From NCBI GenBank assembly GCA_002943765.1, contig PQWQ01000006.1:2108001-2172000 (forward strand): DNA of 64,000 bases. The letters run 5' to 3'. How positions within the stretch are numbered: position 1 is the first letter of the stretch; every line of letters begins with the position of its first letter. Shown in pieces: positions 1 through 10,882 of this stretch. The DNA is from Psoroptes ovis. Taxonomy: Eukaryota > Arthropoda > Arachnida > Sarcoptiformes > Psoroptidae. Under the pieces are notes generated by a model. It saw nothing but the letters and a program-made list of their open reading frames with translations, was not told the DNA's origin and searched no databases. The position numbers and the translations under genes are program-made.

Positions 1-1121
1 GTATTTGAGTGCAGATTTTCAAATAAATCTTTTGGCATATTTTTTTATTTGGCTTTATCTACGCAATTATAATGTTGGATTCATTTCAAATATTTTTGCT
101 CTATCTTTGGCCGTTATTTGTCCAATTTGTATTCATTGGTATTATGGTGTACCATTGGTACACGTTATGGAACCTGATATTGAGTATGTTGAGTAGTAAT
201 TTTCCAAAAAAATAATTTTAGTCATATTTTTTTCTAGTAAATTGAACATTGCATTCAGTATGATCGATTTCTACACATTTAATCATTATTCTGCATATTT
301 TACCGGAATGCTGATTGCTGGATTATTGCACAATAGCAATTTCACATTGAAAAAGGTTCGTTTATCTTGATATTTCCAACTTAAGGTTTTCTTTAATTTG
401 ATCTCATTTAATTTAGAGTACAAGACAAACCTTATGGATAGTTTCAGTGGTTTTAACATTGATAATACCATTTTCAACATATCCATTCATACAAATGGAT
501 TCAATACCCTCATCATCGATCATTACGATCATGTATACCGGAATCAAGCGTTTCTTTTGGATATTTTCACTTGGTTGGATTGTTTATGGGTCGTGTACTG
601 ATAAAAACAAAAGTAAATTAATTGATAATCAAAATGTTATTCAATTTCAATTCGAATTGCTTTTTCAAACAGACATCATATCGAGATTTTTGTCTGCAAA
701 AATTTTCCAACCATTTTCTCGTTTGACATTTTCCATTTATTTGACACAATCACTAGTTGTTTGGTATTACGCTTATCAATCACGTGAATTGCATACAATT
801 TCCCATTATAATTCGGTAATAATCATCTATTTGTTCGATAAATGGATAATCATTTGAATTTTTCAATCATAGATTTTCCGTATCGGTGGACATACATTGT
901 ATTCATTAATGTTTGGTTATATTCTTTACATCCTGTTCGAAGCACCATCAGTTAATTTTTGTAAATTTATATTCAAACGTAGCATGAATGAATTACCAAC
1001 AATTAGTGAATCCGCAGATGATAATGATTCGATCAAAGAATTGATGAATCGAAATATTAATAGCAATAATGATAATTTGAGAAAACAAAAAACAAAATCG
1101 AATCAATGTAAACTTGATTAA
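1..1121 (+). CDS. NRF-6-like acyltransferase 3 family membrane protein, 3' part
   Basis: The gene enters from the left edge, so its N-terminus is outside. Exons inferred from GT-AG sites and phase are 1-183, 238-355, 417-815 and 873-1121. The product is a string of hydrophobic helices. It contains a YLSADFQ stretch at the edge, which resembles the aspartate-containing motif of this family. Further on come 'IVSVVLTLIIPFSTYP' and 'FSIYLTQSLVVWY', typical of the C-terminal membrane half of the acyltransferase 3 / nose-resistant-to-fluoxetine family. After the last helix (near 'FGYILYILFEAP') there is a hydrophilic, Asn-rich cytoplasmic tail. A polyadenylation signal AATAAA lies at 1126-1131. Family members in nematodes and arthropods affect drug uptake and lipid or yolk transport; the acyl substrate here is unknown. 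The family call is firm. The exact paralogue cannot be given, because these genes are often multi-copy. Confidence 0.85.
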
Positions 1122-1865
1122 TTGGAATAAAAGTATAGTAAATAGAGTCATTTTGACTTTTTTCAAGTTTCAATTTCAAAATTTTACACGTTAATGATGA
1201 TCGGAAAGATTTCTAAAAAAAAGTCATTTTCCGGGCATTTTAATGTTTGATTTCTTCCTATTTTTCATTCATTTATTTTTCATGTGTCGATCCATATATG
1301 CGAAACGAATCATTAAACAAATAATGGTTATCGATGAATTTGATCGTTATTTTTCTGTACCACAAAATCCTTTGTGGCTTGATGTCCTTATCAGAAAAAA
1401 ATAACAGCTGAACTGGTTTCTAAATAAATATCAATTTAATGTTGATGTTTTCATTCCAAGATCTGTTCGAGAGAGTCTCATGAGATGTTCATGTAACAAT
1501 GTCCTAGATAATGATGAGGATTTTGAAAATGATTGTGATTATTATTGTTAAGTTGGCCAATCTTGCATCTCTCCTTTTTCATTGAAAGTAAATATACAAT
1601 GCAGTGAATAAAAAGATTTCAAATTGTAAAGAGAAGAAAATGGAAAATTGAAATTTTATTTTAAAAAAATTCATTTTATATGTTTATTTTATTCCATTTA
1701 GTTGTAGGTCATTCAACTTGATTATAACAATCAAGGATTAATTTCGATAATAATTTGATACAATTGATTAATAATATTGTGAAATCGACATTTGACACAT
1801 CGACAATTGTTGTCATTGAATTTCATTGATTTTTTTAAAATTTTCAAAAATATTCGATTGTGATT
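1122..1865. other. Intergenic spacer with poly(A) signal
   Basis: This stretch is AT-rich and has no convincing ORF. AATAAA at 1126-1131 should end the upstream acyltransferase mRNA. The right part should hold the promoter and 5' UTR of the dehydrogenase, but no TATA box stands out. Confidence 0.6.
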
Positions 1866-3238
1866 ATGAATAATGAAAAAAATGAACCAAATCAAATTTC
1901 ATCCGCATCATACGATTATAAACAAACATTTTTATATTTGAGACATTATATTTTCTTCATTATTCTGACAATACTATTTTTATTGTGCCAGATAAGATTT
2001 TTTAACGGTTTAATACAATATTTACAAGATACATTATTCACATTGTTTTTGATTTACTGTTCATGGAATTTATCATATTTTCTACATGATATTCTTATGA
2101 CATACAATGATATTTTCCCTGATGATAAATATCATTTCAAGGATGTACATAAACGTGCTGTATTCATCACAGGTGATAATTTTTGATTAAAAATATTATT
2201 AGAGATTAATTTTTATATTATTACGATAAGGATGTGATTCTGGATTTGGATTATATTTAGCGAAAAATCTTCATCAAAAAGGTTATTATGTAATCACCGG
2301 CTGTTTATCATTACAATCTGATGGAGCCAAAGAATTGAAAAATTCATCTGAATTGGATAATAATAATCGCATATTCTTAGTTGAAATCGATGTTACTAGT
2401 GATGAAAGTGTTTCCAATGCAAAAAAATCAGTCGAAATTTTTTTGAATTCAAAACCTGATATATCACTTTGGTCAATAGTAAATAATGCCGGCATCATGT
2501 CCTTATGTGAAATTGAATTTGGTAATATGACAATATTCACTAAACAAATGAATGTCAATGGACTAGGTGTCGTACGCGTTACACGTACATTTTTGCCACT
2601 TTTACGCAACAATAATTTCGGTCGCGCACGAATCGTCAATGTTGCCAGTTTAGCTGGTCGTTTCACAATGCCTGGCTTTGTCGCATATTGCATGTCAAAA
2701 GCTGTCGTAATCGTTTTCAGCGATGGTCTTCGCCGTGAATTGGCCAAATGGAATATAGAAGTTGTTTCGATTGAGCCACATCTTTATCGGTAATCATTGA
2801 ATGATTTATCTATGCTTATTTTTATAAGATTTGATAATTGTTTCGATTTATTACAGAACAAATCTCGTAGATCAACAGCGTTTACTTACCGAATTCGAAC
2901 AACAATGGTTACAATGTGATGAATCAATACGCAAAGATTATGGCCGATTATATTATGAAGGATTTATCCGTACCATGAAACAAGCGATGGAAAGTTCAAG
3001 GCCAGAAATAGAACAAGTAGTTCATACAATGGAAAAAGCGGTCACCATCAAAGAAGTTGAATATAATTATATTGTTGCCAATTATTTTGAAAGAATCAGA
3101 ATTTGGTTTTGGCAAACAATTGCACCAACATTTGTGATTGATTTTTTGATGAGAAAATTTTTGACCGATTGCAATGGACAGCCAAAATTGTTGTCAAAAG
3201 ATAAATATAATCATAATAATTATAATAAAAGTAAATAA
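1866..3238 (+). CDS. Membrane-anchored short-chain dehydrogenase/reductase (RDH/17-beta-HSD type)
   Basis: Three exons (1866-2172, 2231-2789, 2857-3238) join in phase to give 415 aa. The start is ATG 1866. Residues 1-100 carry two hydrophobic segments ('YIFFIILTILFLL' and 'LFTLFLIYCSWNLSYFL'), so the enzyme is likely tethered to the ER membrane. The NAD(P)-binding motif TGCDSGFG (about 102-109) spans the first splice junction, which confirms that intron. NNAG is at about 187-190, the catalytic Ser at 242, and YCMSK gives Tyr255 and Lys259. TGCDSGFG and the overall order match the SDR9C group (retinol and hydroxysteroid dehydrogenases, including insect homologues). It is longer than the usual 310-330 aa because of the extended N-terminus. 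The substrate (retinoid, steroid or other alcohol) cannot be told from sequence. Confidence 0.9.
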
Positions 3239-3623
3239 ATTATTTTCTTGAAAGTTATAAAATTTAAAAAATTCAAAAAAATTCGTCCTCACCTCTGTGA
3301 ACAGCACCTTGACTGTATATGTACAAACAAAAGTAGTAGCATCAAAAATCTCGTGACTGAGTACAATGAAAAAATAATGGTTAATCACATGCAAATAAAT
3401 ACTACTACCCAAAAAAAAAGAAAAGTAGCAGCATTGATGACTGAGAAAAGTGAAAAAATTATTTTAACAAAAATAAGATGAATAACAATAATAAACAATA
3501 ATATATTCTGTATACGTATTTCGTTCGAAAAAACTAAAAACTAGCAGCACAACGAAACTGAGCGAATATATTTGCAACACGTATTGCGTAGTTGAATCAC
3601 AAATTCATCCTCATCCTCTACTT

Positions 3624-3810
3624 CAGTCATTCTCAACCGGTGTTCCGCGGCACTTTAGTGTTCCGCGAGATTCCAAAAATGTGCCGCCAAATTCCGGATA
3701 TCTAACTCATTCCTTTACTATTCCCTTACTTGGTGTGCCGCAAGATTTTGGAAATAAAGGCTTTTCCTTTTTTCAGTGTGCCGCGGCGAAAAAAAGGTTG
3801 AGAATGACTG
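3624..3810. mobile_element. Non-autonomous hAT-superfamily element (MITE), 187 bp
   Basis: The ends are perfect 15-bp terminal inverted repeats, CAGTCATTCTCAACC and GGTTGAGAATGACTG. They are flanked by an identical 8-bp direct repeat CTCTACTT at 3616-3623 and 3811-3818. An 8-bp target-site duplication with a CAG...CTG end and the CTCAACC core is the mark of hAT elements. Inside, GTGTTCCGCG or GTGTGCCGC(G/A) blocks recur near both ends, likely subterminal transposase-binding sites. There is no transposase, so it needed an autonomous partner. The perfect TIRs and intact duplication suggest a fairly recent insertion. The element is GC-richer than its surroundings. Confidence 0.93.
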
Positions 3811-6800
3811 CTCTACTTTTTCGTTATCGCATACTCTTGCATATGCTTACTCACTCATTGAGTGAGCGAATTTTTTTCATTTTTTGTGTCACTGTTTATA
3901 TATGTATGTTACACTTGTTTCTAAGGTAAACATCATCGACGACCAAATAAAATCCATTAAAATTACAAGAATAAAAAACACCACGACGACAACAACAAAC
4001 AAAAAAATAAAATAAAACAAGAGAAATAAACAACAAAATTAAAATAATTTCAAGTGTTTTGTTTAATTGAATCTACAAAAGAAGAAAAAATTCAATTGGA
4101 AAATCGCAAAAAATAAATTCATATAGATAAAATTGAAAAATTCTACAATTGATGAAAATATTAATAAAATTCTGATGATAACTTCAAATAAATAGGAGAA
4201 AAGCAACAACAAAATTACATCATCAATAAAACTATCGAAAATCAAGAACAATTAACAAATCAAATAAATTGTTGTTTTGCATTATTCTTAATCAGTTTCA
4301 TTTAATATTCAGAATTGAAAAAAGTGTACATGGTGTATTGAATTTTGTTTATAAGACAAAAGAGATCATTCATTTCATCATCAAATTTAATATTTGCTAA
4401 CACATTGATTCAAATACGCAAAGATTGTTGTAAGAAAAATTTCCATTGTAAGTATTCATTCCTTATGTTTATTATCTACAGAAGATAGCGCTAATTCCTT
4501 AATATAATTATTGCCATTTAAAATCGAAAATAATATTACTAATTCCAAATCGATTGCCTAGCGAAAAAAAGATCCAACTAATTTGTCGTTGATTGATTCT
4601 TGTTTATTTGATATCCCATTTGAATATCAAATTCATATTGATTTAATATTTATTTTTATTTGCTCATTTTATTTTAACTGAATCTACGTATGTGCGTATG
4701 TTTGTGTGTGTGTATGCATATATTTGTAAATATGCTCATTATTGATATAAAAATGTATTAACATTCACAGAGAAAAAAATTGCAAGAACTTGTGAGTGAA
4801 TCAATAATATATGAAAAAAACATTGAATGAAATAAATGAATGAATGAAACACATATCAAAAAATAAGGAGAGGGAAAAACCTACGTAATAGTAATAACAA
4901 TAAGAATATAACTCAAATCTTTGAAAAGTTTGAGAAGAAAAAAATTTTACATTTTGAAAATTATAATTTTTCCCAAATGATTCCAATTTTGAAATTAGTG
5001 TTCCAAATTTCCATCGTCTTTTGTTCTTTTTTTCCCAAAATTAAAAATTTTTAATCATTCCAACGTATTTTTTCACAGTGATTGTTGTGTATTGATTGAT
5101 TATTGAATTGCTATTATTATTATTGTTTTTCATCACAAAAATTTCATAGTAAATTTGAATTGTGAATCAAGTGTGCGCGTGAATATATTTTGTTCAATAG
5201 AAAAACAAAATATAATCAAGGTAATTCGATTCTAAGTGGAAAAAAGAAATAAAGTGTTTTTATTTGATTGAATTTTCAATTTTAATTTTTTTGCGTGTAT
5301 ATTTTCCGAAGAAAAAATGAAAAATTATTTTGAATTTTCATTTTTTTCGTTCATTTTTAATTTATTTTGTTTTTTGTTTGACTTCTTTTGATCTTTAATT
5401 ATGTCCAGGAAGAATGATTTTTTAATGTTTTTGTGATATTTTTTGGCTAAATTAAGTGTCTATGAAAATTAAATAAAAATGAAAGAAATAAATTACTAAT
5501 GATTGTTTTTTATGTTTATATTATGATTATTTTCGATTTTAAAATCACCAAAACCATATAGTAGCATAATATCGACAAAATTATGATGATGTATGTGAAA
5601 TTTTCAATATATTTCCATTTTTTTTTCTTTCATTTTGTTCACCAAATAAACATTGAAAATATTGAAATCAATTTGTATTCAAATGTCATCATTTTTTTCT
5701 AATATATACATGATTGGTGATAATTTTGATTTTTTTCTACCGAAAAAATTTCCATTGATTTACATCATCGCAATGATTTGATTTTTGTTTTCTCTGTGAC
5801 ATTTTAGCGCTTTAGCCATTTTGCTTTTTTATTCAATTGTTGTTTTTAAAATACACAATTGAATTTCTCTTTTGCTTTGTTGTAAATTTTTAAAATTGAA
5901 ATTTCAAATTATTACAAGCAAAAATTGAAAATTATAAATTTCATTTCTGGTCATATTTTTCATATCTTTTTTTTGCACAAATAACACTTTTATACATATG
6001 CAGATTACATCTGAGCATTGAAATATTATCATTTTTTGTTTTTGATTTTCGATTTTTTTGATGATTTCCAATTTTCATCATTTTGATTAATATAGAAAAT
6101 ATTATCAAATTTAGATTTATTATATCCAAATCAAATATACAAATTTGAATGTGTGAAATTATGAAAAAAAAATTGTCATTATTCATATATGATTGAATAT
6201 TGATTAGTATTGATTTTGTAATAATTTGATTGATTCGATGAATTTTTTGATTTTTGAATAGTGTTCGTTTTTACTCACGTAGTTTTGTAATTTGAATACT
6301 TTTTTTATTAAATCAATTTTTTTTGTTCTGCTTTTATTAAAAATTAATCCTTAGTACAAATATTGATTTTGTAATAAAACAATATTTGTCTCTTCAATAT
6401 TAGAATGCCAAATATCATAATGATTTGAAAATAATTATAAAAAAATTGACAAAATGACTTTGAAAAAAAATCATTTTCCAAGAATTTCATTTGTCAACTT
6501 ATTATTATTGTTATCATTGATATTATTATGAAATTGACATTTTTTTCTATTCAAATTTATTCAATTTTTTTTTCTTGAAAATCATTTATTCACGAATGAT
6601 TACGACTAATAATCATTCTCTTGATTAATCTATCAACATAGGGAAAAATTATTGGTTTTTTTAAGAAAACAAAAAAAATCAGCACTGATGACAACAACAT
6701 TATCAAAGAACAACAATAACAATTAATGTTCATTGAAAAAAATTTAAAAAATAATGATTGAATTGTTCTGAATATGAATGCATCAGAGAAATAAGCTTGT

Positions 6801-9546
6801 CGTTTGATTGTTTCAAATTTTCAATTTCATTTATAGTCTAGAGCTTTTGTTCTTGTTTTTCATTTTTTTTTCGCCATTATCATTTTTACTATTTGATAAT
6901 TTTTTTTCACCTTGTAAATTGGTTGGATAGTTTTTCATTCATTCATTAATTTTTTTCTTTGATAAATTTTCTCGGATGAAAAATTGTCATAGAAAATAAG
7001 TAAATTATCGTTATTATTATTTACATTATTGTTCACAATTACAATAAATATTAATAATAAGTTTAATTGTTTTGATCAATTTTCGCTATTTGATGGGAAA
7101 TTGAGTTTTTACTCACAAAAAACAATGAATTATATGTAATTAACTTCCGAATTTATTTTGATTATTTTTCTGCATTTTCATGGCAATCAATCATGAGTTT
7201 TCCGATTAAAATTTATTGCAAATGTTCATATAGAAATTCTGTTCAAGTTAAGAATAAATACTTGATAATATTGAAATTGAAATTCTTTTGATTTTTGATT
7301 TATATATTTTCAACGAATGATTGATATAAATTCATTATTTATGTATCATTTCATGGTGAAAAATGTAAATTAATTTTTCAATTGCCTTGATTTGTTTTTA
7401 TTTCTTTTGATTTATTTATTCATTATTTATTTCATTTATTTGTCTTCGAAATGTAAATGAAACAAATAAATGAATGAAAATATACGAAATAAAATGAAAA
7501 AAACATGAATCTCTGTTTTTTAATTTCATCATATTAATCCTTTTGATTTCGTTTCATTCGATTTTTTTCATTGATTTCAGTACTTTTGATTCAAAAACAC
7601 CTGTATGCATCCATCAAACATCAATGCGAATGCACCATTTCAATGCATTCATTTTCTATTTTTGTTTATTTTTCATTTCCATGAAAATATTTACTCATTT
7701 TTGGGTGTGTTAGGCTAATGTTTGAGCAATTTTTCTTTTTCGAATCACTATTCTTATGTTAAAATAACCCTTTATGTTTATGTTTAATAAATTTGTTATG
7801 AGTAAGAAAATTAACTATCAATATTTTGATTTTATTTTTCATCAAAAATCATGTCGAATGACTGAAAAAATAGAAATTTTGTTTCTCCTTGTCCGAAAAT
7901 ATGAAAAAAAACGTATTTGACATTCATCCTAAAATTTTTCAAAAGTAAATTCTCGTATTTTATTTTTAATTACTTGATAGTCCCATATGTTTTTTGTTGT
8001 TGTTGATGCTATTCGCTCAACAAATGCTATGTTTACCGTGTTTGGTGACTATACATTTTATATTATATCTGAAATTTTGAAAAATATGATACATAATCAA
8101 GTCTAATGTATTTCTTGAGAAAACAAAAATGATGTTGATGATGATTATGAAGTGAGATTTAGGCCAATGATGATCATTATAATGATGCTGTTGACTTTTT
8201 TTTTACTTCACCACCATCATCATCATCATATTGGTTCAATGATATGTGGGACCTGTATAATGATGATGTCTATGATGATTTTTTCTCTTTCTACGATTTT
8301 ATTTTATTTGCTTTGAATTCGTTATATGTATGTTCGTAACACATTTGCTAACAAAAAATGAAAAACAGCTGATGATAATGGATTCAAAGATGTTTTTCGT
8401 TCATACTTGTTTATTACTTATTTATTTTAATTTTATTCGTTCCTGATTCTCTTTGCTGAAAAGCAGAAATTATTTTTCATTTTTCTTTCAATAAAAAAAT
8501 TCGTATTATGTTTATTTTAGAATATATTATTTTCTTGAATAGATGTTTCAGAATGTCTATAATAAATCAACGTGAATACACATGTCTTGGAAATTTGTTT
8601 TCAATTGTGTGTTCTTTCAATAAATTATAAATAAAACAAGTTAAGAAAGAGTTATATGGCTGCCCTGGAGGATCTAAGTGAATGAGCGCGTGTGCGTGTG
8701 TGAGCGTGCTTTGTATGAATCTTTGTACTTAAAAACAATTAATTTAATTTTCTTAGCAAAAAAAATTCAATGAATCACTGATCTGAAAACCAAGAGAAAT
8801 TTGAATTTTTTCGAATAATTTTCAAATAAAAAAAAACAAAATTCTTCAAAAATTTTAATTCAAAAACTTCAAATTTGTGATGCATTGCTTTTTGATTTGT
8901 TTATATAATCATGATAATGTTTAAATTGAATTATTGAATCTTTATGCTGCTGTTGAATTATGTATATTAACATTTGAACAAATGTAAAAATTTATGTGTA
9001 TTTATTTAAACAAAAAATTTCTTTTGATTTAAATTCAATTTATCATTTATTTATTTGTTTTTGTGTGTGTGCATTTTTGTTCGCCACCATGTGACGTAAT
9101 TTTTTTTCTTTTAAATGTCATGTGATTATTTCGATCATGTTTTGTAATAGCTTTTGATTTATACATGTAAAATTATTCGTTTTGTGTGTGCGTGTGTGTT
9201 TATGTTCAAGCATATTTATGGTGATGTGGTTATTTGAAAACTGAGAAAAATCTTTGGTGAAAGCTTAAAATAATTTTTTTGTGTATATTCGGACAAGGGA
9301 CAACATTTTATTTTCAAAAATATTATCAAGTAAAATATCAACAATAATACGGATTATATTGAGGCGAATCATCCGTTTCGTATATTCGTATGGGATCAAA
9401 ATGTGATGTTGATTCTTGTTTAGTTTTCATTCTACATTTTGTTGTTGTAAGAATGTCTTGAATGAGAATGATTGGGCTTGAATGGTGATCAATTAATGAT
9501 CATAGAAAAAAGCAATGCTCGTGTTACGATAGCATTCTTCAGTTTA

Positions 9547-9560
9547 GACGTGTACACGTC
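9547..9560. repeat. 14-bp perfect palindrome
   Basis: GACGTGTACACGTC is a perfect palindrome made of two ACGTG/CACGT half-sites. It could be a binding site for a bZIP or bHLH dimer, or may be chance. It is notable because the surrounding DNA is very AT-rich. Confidence 0.45.
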
Positions 9561-9638
9561 AACCGAACACCCAAAGGATAATGGAAATGGTAACTTCAAA
9601 TGAATATTCCCAGAGTGTTAATCATTTTAAGGCAATGA

Positions 9639-9690
9639 TATTTTCACCGATGATTAATGGCTAGATAATCTTTAATCATCGGTGAAAATA
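9639..9690. repeat. Perfect 19-bp inverted repeat (hairpin) with 14-nt loop
   Basis: TATTTTCACCGATGATTAA at 9639-9657 is exactly reverse-complemented at 9672-9690. The loop is 9658-9671. The arms are too short for a typical pre-microRNA, so a transposon remnant or a structural or regulatory hairpin is more likely. Confidence 0.6.
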
Positions 9691-9725
9691 GAAAAAATTG
9701 AGTGACCACCTCTTAGAATGGCCGA

Positions 9726-9835
9726 AATATCGCATTTATTGACTTTTGACCCCCTTTTTGGACCAGAATTGGAGATGACTATAATTGACTTTTTGTCATC
9801 CCTATTGACCAAAAAAATGATGCGATAATTTTTTT
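9726..9835. repeat. Imperfect inverted repeat, possible decayed foldback element
   Basis: AAATATCGCAT at the left and ATGCGATAATTT at the right are near-complementary. Between them GATGAC and GTCATC, and TTGAC and GTCAA blocks, give further partial pairing. No target duplication was found, so the identity as a mobile element is unproven. It lies directly after the hairpin at 9639-9690, and both may belong to one older insertion. Confidence 0.3.
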
Positions 9836-10882
9836 CTCGATTTTTTTCCTTAGGCAGTTATTCTAGGATATCCTTTCAATAAACATTAATCATATTTACT
9901 GATTAATGGTCAGTAAATAATATTGTAATTTATATGCATGTTATTTTTGTCTAAATTTTAGGTGAAATTTCTTCTATCGTTTAATGCCTCATCTATTGTT
10001 TTTTTTCATTGAATGTAATTTATCCCCAAATTTCACTTGTACAGGTCAATTAATTTATAAAAATTTTTATTTCATTTTTTTTGTTGAAAAATTTCAATGC
10101 TGGAAACATCTGTTTATTGTGTAAATGCGTTTGTTTTCATATATGAGTTATATTTCAATATATTTTCTCATAAAAAAAATACTTTCATATAGGCTTCTCT
10201 CGATTGATGATGGATAAAGATTTTGATTAATGTTTGTCGTCCCCCCCACACACACATGTGCATTAACACTACCATTGCGATTACCATCTGTATATTTACG
10301 CACAAATCTATTTGTTGTTGTATGAAACTAAATTTTTTTTTACAATTTTTTTCAATTATATTTTTTGCTTATTTCGATTACTGCTATTGAATTTATGAAT
10401 ATTTCATTTGATTAGGTATATGATTTTATTATATCACTTATCAGAAATCATTCTTTTAGTGCACTTATTGTAAAAATAAAATCGAAATTTACATACATCA
10501 AAATATACATCGATTCAATATAAGTGCATTTTTTAGCCAAATTTCTCAGTGATTCAAAATTTAATTAATTAATAGCATATTGTTGTGTTTGTATGAAAGT
10601 TAAACTTGATATTTTTCATGAATGTAAAAGTGATTTGTCATATTTATTTATCATTTATTTTCTGTTGAATTATGCTTGCGAATATGAATGTGCGTTTTGT
10701 TTTTGTTTGTCAGAAGATATGAAAGAGTAATTTGATTCTCTATTTTTTTGTTTTTTTTTTTCGCAAAAATTTCCAAATTTTATCTTGATTGAATTTCATA
10801 GAAATATTCTTTTGTTTGTTTATTCCAAATAGACCAAATACCTGTATATCAAATCCAATAATTGAATTAAAATTCGAATAAA

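Larger units (their letters stand above)
3239..10882. other. Gene-poor AT-rich region
   Basis: About 7.6 kb with no coding region I can support. Short ORFs here are low-complexity AT translations. It holds the hAT-type element at 3624-3810, GA/CA microsatellites (GTGT runs near 4700, 9060 and 9185; ATG/CAT runs near 8130-8270), a short GC-richer spot near 8656-8700, and three inverted repeats around 9547-9835. The right end should hold the CNOT4 promoter and 5' UTR; a non-coding first exon could lie anywhere here. Confidence 0.6.

Noticed and set aside
3248..3481. ORF with Lys-rich translation after the dehydrogenase
   Set aside because: It lies in the 3' UTR zone, has low-complexity composition, and matches nothing known.
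3681..3929. 82-aa ORF on the plus strand
   Set aside because: It mostly reads through the hAT MITE, which is non-coding, and ends in flanking DNA.
8200..8270. Possible CRISPR-like or tandem array of CAT/ATG
   Set aside because: These are ordinary trinucleotide microsatellites in a eukaryotic genome.
9639..9690. Pre-microRNA reading of the hairpin
   Set aside because: A 19-bp stem with no extension is shorter than an animal pre-miRNA stem; kept only as an inverted repeat.
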